Shown: piece after piece, positions 35,486 to 46,537 of the stretch
How positions within the stretch are numbered: position 1 is the first letter of the stretch
Layout of the letters: each line of letters starts with the position of its first letter
Assembly (NCBI GenBank): GCA_010015655.1
Contig: ML976670.1
Coordinates: 510,611-574,610 of the forward strand
DNA: 64,000 bases
Origin: Bimuria novae-zelandiae CBS 107.79
Lineage: Eukaryota; Ascomycota; Dothideomycetes; Pleosporales; Didymosphaeriaceae
Reading direction: 5' to 3'
Program-made: the position numbers and the translations under genes
Notes under the pieces: generated by a model
Database searches by the model: none
Told to the model about the DNA's origin: nothing
The model's input: the letters and a program-made list of their open reading frames with translations, nothing else

Positions 35486-37424
35486 CTAGTAGTCTGACTC
35501 CTCATCGATATCGTCCATGTCTTCTTCGATGAAGCCTGAGTATTCAACATGCCACTGACTCAGGTGTCCATCCTGTCCAGCATGATCTTCCTCGTTCTCA
35601 TTATCGGAATCATCTCCGGCATCGTCTGTATCATCGTCGGTAGAGGTATCGGCATCGGCATCGGTATCGTCCATGTCTTCATCGTAGAAGTCCGCAAATG
35701 CATCATGCCCCTGGTTCAGGTGCCCCTCCTGCTCAGCATGATCTTGCTCGTTCTCATTCTCGGAGTCCTCACCGGTATCATCTGTATCATCTTCGGTAGC
35801 GGCAACTGTATCATCCATGCCGTCCATAAAGTCCACAAATTCATTACGCTCCTGGATGGGGGCTCGACCTTCTTGGCGAGCGATTCGCTTTTCTGCCCGC
35901 GTATAGAAGTCCGTCTGAAGATGGGCGTTGCTCGGTTCATCAACGTGGAGCACCAAGCTAACACCCTGATCTGACCACTTGTCCCCGATCTTCTCGAAAG
36001 TATCCACGTCCGATTGCGATAAAGGTTCGAAGCACTGAATCTCGAGTATCTTACACGAAGGCAGTGCTGTGAGTAGTTGGCCAAACAAATCGATGTTCTC
36101 AGGCAGCTTCCAGTAATCCAAGAATGCCCATTCCACGTTCCTGGGCAACTTCTCGGTCAGGTCGGAAACAGCTTCGGGAATGCCATTTTCCTCGAAGCCA
36201 TCACCGATGATCAGATTCGTATCCACTTCGAGACAAATCAGGTCCGTGTCCTTCCAGCTTCCCATAGGAGACGTGACCTTGTAGGGTGTGCGTGTTACAT
36301 ACTGCGCATTCGACCTTTCCTTATGCCACCAAACCGTGATGGCGAGCTCCTCCAGTTTCGGGACACATTGAAATAGATGCGAACAAAACTGGGAAAGGTC
36401 TTCTTCTGCCACAATGTCCCAGTCCATCTCGTTGTAGTCAAGCTCCTGTAGTCGAAGTACCCGAAGGTTTCGGAAGTAAGGGTTGGCGAAATAGCATGCG
36501 AGTTCATGGGGCTTGATCTAGTGCGTGTTAGCTAGCAATTTTCTACTACCATATGAATTTCATGCATACCTTGACGTTTAGGAAGCATAATTTTTGTAGC
36601 GTTGGGGCGAATGCTGCCGGTACTAGTCAGATAGTATCCAATATTCCTGAGAATGGAACGATTGGCTCGAAAGGAGTCGGGTGGTTTTCGGGTAACTTGA
36701 GGCCGTGAATGCATGTATCACTAATCTCCAGCTCCTCTACTCCATGTGGCAATACGATAGATGTATGTGTAGCGATCTCATCCATTTGTACCTTCACTCC
36801 ATTCAAGACGACGGAATGCAAGTTGGCAAAAGGGCGATTTGGGTTTGCGGTAGGATCGTGGTAGTGGCCAAGAGCTTCATCGAGAATATCATGAGAGTAC
36901 AATACGCGGTAGTCGATGACCTCAAGATTGTTGGCAAGTGTGGCAATCAAGTCCACACAGGCTTCCAGTGAGTTCCGAATTGTTGTGATGTTGTCCAACC
37001 AACGATATTTCAATTGCGTCTTCATTCTAGGGTAAAGAGACTCAATTGTCTGCTTGATGGTAGGCGCGAAATCCCACACTCCTTCTACCATCGGCTCGAC
37101 TTTCTGCGTCAGGTATTCGTCCTCGAGGTCCACAATTTGATGTTTGGGAAATTCTACTTCTGTATCGAGAGCGTCCATGTCACCGGTGTAGACGACTATC
37201 TCCTTGATATTCTTGGACAACTCCGACCACTTCATCAAGGTCAAGAGTAGCATCTTGGCTCCTATAGCATCAGTTGAAGAGAACCCCACGACTCGGTAGA
37301 GCAACGGCTCGCTAATGCGGTGATAGTATTTTGAAGTCATAGAGAGCCTATGAACATCTTCGTGATTTTTGAGGAGGCCAATGATACGGGTATCCAGCTC
37401 TGTTGGAAGCTTAGCTATAGACAT
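35486..37424 (-). CDS. F-box-like protein with in-frame TGA and acidic C-terminal repeat
   Basis: Two exons (37424-36570, 36517-35486) with a 52-bp GTATGC..ACTAG intron. The N-terminus (AKLPTELDTRIIGLL, LSMTSKYYHRISEPLLYR) is an F-box, normally the Skp1-binding part of SCF ubiquitin ligases. A long LRR-like helical/strand region follows (LANNLEVIDYRVL, PKLEELAITVWW, LPSCKILEIQCFEPL). One in-frame TGA occurs at 36627-36629 after residue 265. Beyond it the frame stays open for 362 more residues through the correctly phased intron. The stop context is TGA-CTA-G, the best-known readthrough motif. The last 110 residues are very acidic and contain a two-copy repeat. It is a paralogue of the pseudogenes at 37919-39259 and 39668-41746, whose alignments indicate Trp or similar at the TGA position. 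Either a readthrough product or a young pseudogene. Confidence 0.65.
35495..35830 (-). repeat. Internal two-copy acidic repeat in the F-box-like gene
   Basis: Two in-frame copies of a ~50-residue Asp/Glu-rich unit (DDTDDTGEDSENENEQDHAE.. and DDTDDAGDDSDNENEEDHAG.., each ending EDMDD) lie in tandem at the C-terminus. DNA copies are visible near 35549-35690 and 35700-35830. Confidence 0.8.
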
Positions 37425-37918
37425 TGCGCCTAATAGCCTCGGAGAGCGGAAGACTCGGTATGGGTTTCACTGGCGGAAAGGGCAGGGCGGAAGACCTGTG
37501 TATCTCTTCTTAATGTTGGGTGTGCGTACTCGAGGCAGAACCTTTGAGTCGCCAGGACTAACTGGCGTCGCAGGCCAATCTTGCGTTGAGCGAGCGAGGG
37601 CGCGCGGCCGTGTTAGAGTGTTGATAGTCGCGCTGTGAGGAAGCGGTGGGCGGTGACCTTAAATATCGCGGCTGCGATTACTGCATAGCGAGGTTGAAAG
37701 TACCTGTAACATTGCGCGCGCGGACTGTACTTGACTTTTATTGAAAGCAGCGCCACAGTGAATGCACATGCCATGTGGCGCTGAAGCTGGCCGCTCCTGC
37801 TGTCCAATTTGTTACTCAATGAGTGGGTCTTGGGGTTTTCACTCAGTTGATTACTATGGAAAGGACCGAGTGTTTTCATCTGGCGCGTGCTGCAAATGCG
37901 CAAGTTAAAAATTAACAT
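37425..37918. other. Intergenic between F-box-like paralogues
   Basis: Upstream region of the F-box-like gene at 35486-37424; no other feature seen. Confidence 0.5.
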
Positions 37919-39259
37919 CTAATCCTTGTCCCGGAAATAAGAGTAACTTGGAGACCACTCATAGTCCATCACGTCCTCGCCCACTTCCTCAATCACTTCC
38001 TCCAAAGTGGGTCCAGTATATCCTCCTGGAGCGGTATCCCATCGCCCAGAGATTCGCTCGACGAATTCCCACTTAGGCATGTGCGGCACGTCATAGTTGT
38101 GGGGTCGAATGTACATCATTTTCAGCTCGAAACCCTGGCTATCCCGCTTTTAATCGATGATCTGGTCCAGTGTATACCAATCCCATGGAGCGAGGTTGGC
38201 GAACGTAAGGAGCTGCAGGTGCTGGCAGCTGGGCAATGCTGATTGGATTTCACCGACAATATCTCGACGAGGTGCGAGAATACAAGATGCGTCAGCCATC
38301 AGCTCGAGGTCCTCTGGATGAAGGTTGTTCAGTCCGAGAAATTTCAGACCGTCGGGCGCGTTGTCGGCAAGAAGAGATCCTAGTCTGAGAACAATCTCTC
38401 TCCAAACAGATCGTGTGCAGAGGATGTTTAGGTCAATCTTGAGATCCACAAGGCTGCTGAGACACTTCATGCTCCCCATTGGGCTGTTTCTCCCAGGTTA
38501 GCGGGGTTGTGTTTCGCAGTTGTACGGATCTGGATCGTCCCAAAAAAGCGTCAACTCCAGGTTCAGTAAGTCTAGCACGGCGGCGCTCAGGATTCTCGGG
38601 AGTTCTAGAAAACCAGGGAAGTTGCGAGTCTCCCTCTCGTCTATATCGTTCAGGACGAGCGTGTGGACTTTGAGGAAATACGTGCTTCGGAGACTTGAAG
38701 CGAACTTGTTCATATCGAGCTGCACGAAACGATAGTCAACATCGACATAGATATGGGGGACCCATCTTACAGAGCAGTGGCTTATAACGAGCTAGCCGAG
38801 CGTGGGAACAAACGCCTGCGGCAGCGTCAAGATGGGTTGATGCACAAGAACACCATTTCCATCCATCTTAAAATAGTTCCCGTAGTACTTGTCGCAGCAA
38901 ATCGTCGGAAGCTCTATGTCTTCAATCGCGCATTCTTCTAGCCTCAGGTCCTCCACCCCGGCTGGTAGTGCAGTTCACTGAGATCTTCCAAAAGATCTCA
39001 TGAGGCGGATGGTCTTCAATTTCGACAGTGGTCGAGGAGATGCTGTAACACTAGGGTGCAACGGATGAGCGTATGTAAGAATCCGCTCGACGCAAAGATC
39101 GCTGCTTTTATAAGAAGCAGTCCTATATTCCAGACAACTCAAATTATTTGCTAGGGTCATGACAAGAGCCAGACATGCCGCGAAGGAGTTTTCAAATCTC
39201 ATAACCCCGGCTATCCTATTGTGCCTTTGGGTTTCTACTATCGTCATAAAAAACGACAA
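37919..39259 (-). pseudogene. Second F-box-like paralogue, N-terminally truncated and stop-ridden
   Basis: Homologous to the middle and C-terminal parts of the neighbouring F-box-like gene (LVMTLANNLSCLEYRTASY, ALPAGVEDLRLEEC, LPSCQHLQLLTFANL). The F-box end is missing: no MSxAKLPTEL-type start lies upstream. In-frame stops occur at TGA 38975-38977 (before TALPAGVEDL; Trp in the paralogue), at a TAG near 38795 and at the TAA 38150-38152. Introns at 38720-38770 and 38484-38525 still have consensus ends and correct phase, so decay is recent relative to the duplication. No function expected. Confidence 0.75.
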
Positions 39260-39667
39260 TTTATTGTGCTATGTCGTGCACACACCCAATCGCTCTTTTC
39301 TTTTTCATCCGTGTATTTTTGGAATACGTCATCCTGCCTGAAACCGTCGTCCACGTCAAGCCAGCCTATTTAGCTACCCAGCAGGCTGTCTGTGCCCACA
39401 TCTCCACCACGCTCTATAGATTACATGTAACTATCGGGACAAATCAGGTCTTCCGATGATTATTTACATGTGCGAGTCGTGAAGAATCCAAGTGGATACC
39501 ACAATTTGATAGTCTCTGGAGGCCTCTGTGAAAAAAGAACTCAACCCTTCCTCAAGATAGCTCACTCAATTTCATCCAAAGCCACCGCGATCAGATTATT
39601 ACACAGTCACTTCCGCACTTGCGTCTTCACTCTTTTCCAACACCGCTTCATCCTGCTCGTTCTGTCA
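39260..39667. other. Intergenic between F-box-like pseudogenes
   Basis: Likely includes the site where the 5' end of the 37919-39259 pseudogene was lost. No recognised sequence. Confidence 0.45.
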
Positions 39668-40929
39668 CTATAATCCCGTTCTGGCCCTGGTAACGTGTCC
39701 TGGTTCTGGTTCCACCTGCACTAACGGCGGCAGGACACCCGATTCTTTGGAATCCCTGTAGGAATAGATCTGATTCAAACGCGCTATCATCCTCGTGCTC
39801 ACGCGCTCAAGGTAATAGGGCCGTCGATAGATTATTTCCGGTGCGTTAAAACCAAACTCCAGTTTGACACCTCGTTTGTCCCACCACTTGTCCTCGATCG
39901 CCGCAAGCGCTTTCTAGTCCCAATCCAGAAACGGTTCGTAGGTGTCGAAATAAAACGACTCGCAAGACGGCAGTGCAAGTAGGATCTGGCCGATGATATC
40001 TACCCGTTTCTCTTGCCGCCACTGGTCTACAATCTCCTCGAAGAGCTCAGGTGGAATATCAATGATGTGTACTTGCGTCAAGCTCTTCGGCAGCTTATCG
40101 GTCGCCACGGAGACGAATTTAGATAGAGGGACGTCCTCGGGAAGAAGTAGATTGAAATCTAGCGTGAGCCACTCGATCTTGAGCATCTTGAGACTGCGAA
40201 ATGGGCGGGTTGGCCAGGGGCGTGTTATAGGAATCCTTCGTAGCTCCGGAGTATACCAATATGTAGAAACATGCAGTCTCGTCAAATTTGGCATGATGGT
40301 GCTTAGGGCAGCCGGAAACTCGCTGTGATCTGGTGTGTCGTATCCCCAGTCGAATATTTCTATCTTCCGCAGAAGGAGCTCGCCAACATTCTTGAAGTAG
40401 GGACTGGTAAGATTGCGAAGGAGCTCAGTTGGTAGAATCTAATGCTTTATATTAGTGAGGGACAAGACATGTTGTATACATAAACTTACCTGGATATTAT
40501 AAAGATCGAGACCACGTAGACGTGAAATAAAACCCTGCGGCAGCTCAGGGATTGGGTGTCTTATTGTCCTAACCAGCTTAATTGGAAGTTCATCCATGGT
40601 TGTGAAGTCGTTTGAGCGCGGGATCGGATATTCGAACTTCTGGATTTTATGTCTTCAATCTGTAGATCCTCAGCAGCGGCTGGTAATGCTATCCACGTAT
40701 CTGACTTGAGCCACATTCGGTCTTTCCGCCCAATACATTCAACATCGATCAATTTCGTCAGAGTAGAAGAGCTTGCGGTCGTCATGTAGGCCAACACACG
40801 ATAGACTATAGAACTTCTGCCAGACATTCGGTACCTAAAGCACTCGAGGTTCTTGGCCATAGCTATGATCAAAGCCACACAGGCATCCGTGTTGCAATTG
40901 TCAGCTGGCAAGATGTATCCGGCCCATGT

Positions 40930-40990
40930 TGTCGCGGAGCAAAAGGCTAACCTTCTGCTCCTCATGAGTAGAATATCATTTAAGGTTACA
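40930..40990 (-). repeat. TRIM 3' LTR (61 bp)
   Basis: Direct repeat identical to 41276-41336; TG..CA ends. Confidence 0.85.
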
Positions 40991-41275
40991 CACCCCCCCA
41001 GATCGCAGTGATAGGAACGGAGAGCTGTAAGCTTTTCAAGGTTTGGTATACATGTCGCCCGTAGTCCAGCATGCCCTATATATTCTGCTCCAGTCTCTCT
41101 CGCTCACTCTCATATCTGTGACCCTATAGCATCTGGCTCTTAGCTCTCTCGCTGTCTTGCGCAGTGCTCTTGGCTATTTCTGTGGTGTGCACCTGCTCGC
41201 TTGTGGTACCCCACCCAAGTGCTGATCCGCCACTTGAGTGCTTGCGCAGGGTCTTAGCGATTCCGGGCTCATAAC

Positions 41276-41336
41276 TGTCGCGGAGCAAAAGGCTAACCTT
41301 CTGCTCCTCATGAGTAGAATATCATTTAAGGTTACA
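41276..41336 (-). repeat. TRIM 5' LTR (61 bp)
   Basis: Direct repeat identical to 40930-40990; adjoins the primer binding site at 41263-41275. Confidence 0.85.
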
Positions 41337-41746
41337 CATGTTACCTTCACTGCCTTTGGGAAATCTGGGAAGGTCGAGTCGATTGTATTCTTAATCGTGT
41401 TCACATGATCCCATACCGCATGCACTCTATCTTGAGCCTTCTCGATTGACCAGTTTTTGAGTACGCCGAACGGGTCAAAGTCCTCGATTTCGTACCTATG
41501 GCTTGACAAGATCTCGGAAATCTTAATATGCTGCGCCAGTTCAGGGCAGCTGAGAAGCGTTAAGAGGAAAATCTTCACTCCAATCGGATCGCGGATCTTG
41601 AGCGTGACGGTTTCAAAAATAAACGGCTCTGATAGTCTATGGCAGTACTTCGAGGTCAACGAAAAGTTCATCAGATCACTGAGATCGTCTTGTAGGAAGC
41701 CAATGATGCGGGCACCAAGCTCGGTTGACAGCTTCGCCAGCGACAT

Positions 41747-42338
41747 CGCAGCCGCTCTCTTCGGATGGTGATTCTGTAGGTCCGCAGTTAGCAGTGCATC
41801 AAAAATCGACAACTTAGCGAGGCGAGGTTGGGGTCGTAGTCTCGGTAGGAACCGCAGCTGTTGCAAGGTTGCAACACAGGCAGCGGTGTTTGGGCGAAGG
41901 CGGTGGACCATGTGTTTCGGGCTAGCTTTTGTAGAGCTGTGGAGAAGCTGTGGCGCGAGGGCCCCGCTAGTGTCTTTTGGGACGCGCCACAGTGAATCGA
42001 CGTCCCAATTCAACCGTACTAGTTGCGTTTGCCGTTTGGCCGCGTGAAATCTGAATACCCGTCTGGGCGCGTTACTACCGTTGAACCATTCGAACTAGTT
42101 GCACTGTCTGCTCCGAAAACGTGATTTTCAAGAATGATATTCGCAACGATATGACCGTAGCTGCAATCTTGAAACGCGGCTGATCTCTCTAGTCTTTTAT
42201 ACAGGCACAGGAAGCGGATGTGGCTTCCAGGAACGCAATGTAAAGAAGGTTTTTATTAAGGAAATAGAGCAGTAGTTCGCTGCGGCCAACGCCCACAACG
42301 GAAGTAGCGACCCACTTCACTGTCCATCGTCGTCGAAA
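41747..42338. other. Intergenic between F-box pseudogene and photolyase
   Basis: The first 270 bp can be read as an in-frame upstream extension of the F-box-like gene, but the F-box ATG at 41746 is the better start. The rest is A/T-rich with no gene. Confidence 0.5.
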
Positions 42339-43943
42339 TCAAGGTGAGGCATCCCGCATATCGCTCTTGAACCTCTCTATCGCCCTCTGCTTCGTCTCCT
42401 TCCAATTCACATGCGGCTTCGGATACCCCAACTTCTCAAACTCCTCTTTACTCAACCGCTCATACGGTGCGAAAATCGCTTTTCCTTTCACACCTTTCAG
42501 CTCTGGGACCCACTTGCGGATATAATCGCCATCGGGATCGTTCCTCTCTGCCTGTGACACTGGGTTGAATACCGTGTAGCTCGGCTCCCAGCCCTGCGTA
42601 TTGTTCGAGAGATCCCAGTCGATCAGAGTTTCGGCGAAATACCGCTCACCGCGGCGGTAGTCGATGAGCAGGTTGCAGTACAGGTAGCTGGATACGTTCA
42701 TACGCAGGCGGTTGTGCATGTAAGCTTCGGTGTTGAGCTGGCGCATGCCGGCATCAATGAAAGGCTCGCCAGTCTTGCCCTTGTACCATTTCTCCCACCC
42801 CTCTTTATCCTCTTCCCAATTTACAAAGTCAAACTTTAGGTTCTGTGGCAGATTCATAGCCGTATGCGGCGTGGTCATAAGGGTCTGGCGATAGAGCTCT
42901 CGGAAAACAATTTCGCGCACCCAGCCGTAAACGCCTTTGCTCGATCCGGCTTCCGTGAAGTCTGAGCTGCCGTCGTTGTACTTGCGGACTTTGGAGAGGG
43001 CTTCGCGCACGGAGACCATACCGGCGGAGAAGTAGGCAGACATCCGGGAGGTGCTGTTAGCCGCTGGGTTGGATCGAGTATCGGCGTAATTGTCGATCTG
43101 TTTGATGAAAGAATCCATGCGTTTCATGCCCGCAGCATGCCCCGCTGGCCAAAGCTTGCGGATACGTTTCTTCTCTTCTTCAGAGGTAAACTGTTTGTCC
43201 GCTGCAGCTTTCGGTGGTTCTGAGTCGAAGAGCGCCTTCAGGTCTTTCGTTGTGGAAGAGTTGTTTTTCGCTGACGGCGGCTGAGTGTCCAAAAGATTTG
43301 GTTCACTTTTTACAATTTCCAGCCATTGGCGGTGGTATGGAGTGAACACCTTCATCGGTTTTCCACTGCCGGTGAGCATGGAACCTGGCTCGACCACGGT
43401 CTGATCGTGAAATATCGATACCTGTATGTCTTTTCCAACCTGTTTAATGAGCCCGATGTCACGGCGCAACTCATCGATCTCATACTCGAAGTTCGCGAAT
43501 ACATGAGAAACGCTGTTATCTTTGAGGAATTTGGCGATGGTAGGAACGTGGTGTTTGCGATGTTCTGACTCTAGAAATACTAATGGTATATTTAATTCCT
43601 TAAGTTCTTTCTGCATCAGCTTCAGGCCTTCGATCATGAAATTCATGCGGGCTGGACTGGTGCCATGCCAGCTCTCTTCCTCAGGGCAATGCAGATAGGT
43701 GCAAATCAGCGGTTTCTTCGAGCTTTGCGCAAGCTGCGAGGCATGGTGTAAACTAGTGTTATCGTGAATGCGGAGATCTTTGGAACGGAACCAGTGAACC
43801 ACTTTTGTGACATCCTTCTTCTCTTCCTGTTCTTCGAGCAGCTTCGCAAGTTTGTCAAATGGCGAATCTTCGTCGATCTGCTTCGCGCGCTTCGTGGATG
43901 GATGGCCGAGCTCGGAGCGCTCGTAGGAAGTGCGCTTCGACAT
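42339..43943 (-). CDS. phr1: Class I CPD photolyase
   Basis: Light-driven repair of cyclobutane pyrimidine dimers. Intronless, 534 residues. Basic N-terminal tail (STKRAKQ, a possible nuclear signal), then the antenna-binding alpha/beta domain (VVHWFRSKDLRIHDNTSLHHA, LICTYLHCPEE) from about residue 45 to 210, and the FAD-binding helical domain with GVYGWVREIVFRELY, FIDAGMRQLNTEAYMHNRLRM and the typical fungal stretch DWDLSNNTQGWEPSYTVFNP, ending in YIRKWVPELKGV. Length and motifs match fungal phr1 photolyases rather than cryptochrome-DASH or animal cryptochromes. It is intact, one of the few undamaged genes next to the transposon island. Confidence 0.93.
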   Translation of the reverse strand: MSKRTSYERSELGHPSTKRAKQIDEDSPFDKLAKLLEEQEEKKDVTKVVHWFRSKDLRIHDNTSLHHASQLAQSSKKPLICTYLHCPEEESWHGTSPARMNFMIEGLKLMQKELKELNIPLVFLESEHRKHHVPTIAKFLKDNSVSHVFANFEYEIDELRRDIGLIKQVGKDIQVSIFHDQTVVEPGSMLTGSGKPMKVFTPYHRQWLEIVKSEPNLLDTQPPSAKNNSSTTKDLKALFDSEPPKAAADKQFTSEEEKKRIRKLWPAGHAAGMKRMDSFIKQIDNYADTRSNPAANSTSRMSAYFSAGMVSVREALSKVRKYNDGSSDFTEAGSSKGVYGWVREIVFRELYRQTLMTTPHTAMNLPQNLKFDFVNWEEDKEGWEKWYKGKTGEPFIDAGMRQLNTEAYMHNRLRMNVSSYLYCNLLIDYRRGERYFAETLIDWDLSNNTQGWEPSYTVFNPVSQAERNDPDGDYIRKWVPELKGVKGKAIFAPYERLSKEEFEKLGYPKPHVNWKETKQRAIERFKSDMRDASP

Positions 43944-44457
43944 ATTAAATGTTCATTTTAATTTTGCTCTCTTTACCGTTGCAAATGTCCGGATTTTTTG
44001 TGTTCCGTTGCTTGACTGAGCAATTCCTGCGAGGCTCAAATTGCGGGTCGGCGCTGTCGCGTGCTCAAACTGATGTACTGTTGCTGCGCTGATTGGACAC
44101 GCTATTCTTGTGGCAGCAAGAAGATTCGGAACTGGAAGCCTCCTGGATGAGACTAACATAGAAAAGAAGACAATTGGATTTACTATGCATTGCTTCTATA
44201 AACATGATTGCTCGTGAAAGGTTCAGAAGTCGTGACGTCTTAGGTTTCAATGCACCAAACCGAATTCGGATTGAAATTTCGATGAAAACATGGTGCAAGG
44301 AAAGTTGCAATCGAGCACTCCGGTCATTCCAACTCGACTTTCTCGTGTTCAGGCGCTCAAGAGCTCAGAGAGTGTTTCCTAAATGGTAGTACCTGTAAAG
44401 GGTTGGGAGTCGCTCCCATCGGCAAGGGTTACTCTCATCCTTGCTTGCCGAGGCATA
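43944..44457. other. Intergenic, photolyase upstream region up to the transposon island
   Basis: Contains the photolyase promoter region; ends at the TA (44456-44457) where the first pogo element of the island is inserted. Confidence 0.5.
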
Positions 44458-44503
44458 CCGTGCCTCGGCAGTCAGTGCAACACGTCAGTCAATGCAACAC
44501 CCC
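44458..44503 (+). repeat. Left terminal inverted repeat of the 44458 pogo element
   Basis: Starts after TA at 44456-44457; the inner 44 bp match 46538-46581 perfectly as an inverted repeat. Confidence 0.95.
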
Positions 44504-46537
44504 ACCATGCAACGTACCAACTTTCACGCGCCGCATCCCCACCAATATGGATCCAATCAAGGCAGCAATTACAGCAATTGAATCGCAAGAGCCAGGAGCA
44601 TCTTTTTCATATAGAAAAATTGCAAAAGAATATGGTGTTGCACTTTCTACATTGACGCGCCGGCACCAAGGCGTCACGCAGGCGCATGCAGATACCGACT
44701 CTACACGTCGAAATCTTAGCCCACAGCAAGAATCAGAGCTCCTACGATATATTAGAGGCCTTACTAAACGTGGCCTTCCTCCTACACGGCAAATGATACA
44801 AAGCTTTGCCTCTACTATAGCTAAAAAGGAGGTTAGCTTATCATAGGTTGATCGCTTTGTGAGGCGCCACCCTGAATCCTTGATATCACGATGGACGACC
44901 GGCATCGACAGCAATCGCCATAAAGCTGATTCCCTAGGCAAATATGAGGACTACTTTCAGCTTCTACAGCAAAAGATTGGCCAGTATCAGATCGAGACTC
45001 AGCATATATACAATATGGACGAAAAAGGCTGCCTGCTCGGCATCACCTCCCGCTTAAAGAGGATCTTTGATAGACCTCTGTACGAGAGCAAGGCAGTAAG
45101 GCAAGCTATTTAGGATGGTAGCCGTGAATGGATATCGATCATCGCTTGCATATGCGCCGACGGATCTGCCCTAGATCCAGCTCTAATCTATCAGGCCACC
45201 TCTACAGATATACAATCAAGTTGGATAGAGGACCTCAACCCTCAACATTATCAAGTCTTTATCACCATATCAGAATCTGGCTAGACAAACAATTAGATAG
45301 GCCTTGCATAGCTTTAACAGGTGTTTAATCACCTTACAAAGTCAAAAGCTAGACGATCATATCGACTATTAATCCTCGATAGCCATAGATCTCACGTTAC
45401 TATGGATTTTATCGACTTTTGCGATCGTAATAAGATCCTGTTAGCTATCTATCCACCACATTCGACCCATACGCTGCAGCCTCTAGATGTCTACATGTTT
45501 AAGCCTCTATTAACAGCATATTTAAACAAGCTATTAGCCTTCTTATAAGATAGCCTAGGAATAGCCTCTATTGCTAAAAGGGACTTCTTTAGCTTATTCT
45601 AGAAGGCCTAGGTTAGTACTATAAGGCAGCTATTAATACTCCAGGCCTTTAAGGCTACTAGCCTATTACCTCTACATCTAGAAGTTATCCTTAAGCGGTT
45701 TAACAACAATTACGTACCTAAGCAAGAATTATAAGAAAGCTTAATCTTAGTACTTAGCGCATTAGATTAGAGGAAAATCGATAGGCTTCTAAAAGCTTAT
45801 ATTAATGTAGGGGCTAGTAATGTGGCTAAAAAGCTAAGTTAAACTATACACTTAATCTCTGCACGAGCACAGCTTGCAGAGCATGAAAATTAGGGCCTAC
45901 GGAAGGCCCTAACTATCTAAAAGAAACGCTTAAAGCAAGGTAGGCTTTTGCCTTTTAATTAGCCTTATAAGGATTAAAGGAGATTTATTTTTATATTACC
46001 CTATCGCGTTCAGCGGGCACGTAATTATCTACACGAAAAAGATACTAAAGCGTAGCAACTATAGCTTTAAAAACGTAAGCAAGTAAAGGCACGTCAGGCT
46101 AGCTAGTAGCTTAAAATAAGGCTACTCTAAGAGAGGCATATTACTTAAGTAGCTACTAGAGATACACGCGCAAAGTAGAGGGCTAATAAGGCTATAGAGT
46201 AACGCCTTAAGTAACAGGCCCGCAAGGCATAAAGTTAACTTTAAAAATAAATTAAAATATCTAAATTAGTAAATAAGAAGGCTTTAAAGCCTCCTAGCAA
46301 GCCTACTAAGAAAAAACAGCCTTAGCGTGAGGCTATAGATGTTAATGAGGCCTTATCTGTTGCATCCGCCTCATAGTCGCGCAGAGGCCGAATTATCAGA
46401 ACACCAAGTAAATATCGATAATCTAAGTAGCTAGCAATTATCTACAGGCCTCAGAGACCCCAAATCCAGAAAATCTCGTGATAATATTGATTGTGGGTGG
46501 CTCAGCAGCTTCATGTTGCTGGCCGAGCGATCTTGTT

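Larger units (their letters stand above)
40930..41336 (-). mobile_element. Miniature LTR retrotransposon (TRIM), 407 bp
   Basis: Two identical 61-bp direct repeats (40930-40990 and 41276-41336) begin TG and end CA and are flanked outside by CATGT (40925-40929 and 41337-41341), a 5-bp target duplication. On the minus strand the 5' LTR is followed at once by GTTATGAGCCCGG (41275-41263), a primer binding site matching 12 of 13 bases of the one in the local Copia element. The 3' LTR is preceded by CTGGGGGGGTG, a polypurine tract (40991-41001). The 285-bp interior has no coding capacity, so it depends on another element, most simply a Copia. It is inserted in an F-box-like gene and is much less TpA-rich than the other transposons, so it looks young. 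Confidence 0.85.
39668..41746 (-). pseudogene. Third F-box-like paralogue, interrupted by a TRIM element
   Basis: The start at 41746 (MSLAKLSTELGARIIGFLQ, FSLTSKYCHRLSEPFIFE) is a good F-box. The frame is cut after KAVKVT by the mini LTR element at 40930-41336 and resumes exactly in frame with WAGYILPAD when the element and one copy of the 5-bp target repeat are removed. Further lesions: a 1-bp frameshift near 40640-40650 just after LQIEDIK, and a TAG at 39914-39916 after FLDWD. An intron at 40439-40489 is intact. The C-terminus (AIEDKWWDKRGVKLEF) parallels the first paralogue. The gene was therefore hit at least three times. Confidence 0.8.

Noticed and set aside
37919..38119. Separate small gene MMYIRPH..
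   Set aside because: It is the C-terminal continuation of the F-box-like pseudogene beyond the TAA at 38150, matching the paralogues' ends.
40930..41338. 63-bp tandem duplication around a 283-bp unknown insert
   Set aside because: Trimming two bases gives TG..CA repeats with a matching CATGT outside, plus a primer site and polypurine tract; an LTR element explains everything better than a duplication or a long target-site duplication.
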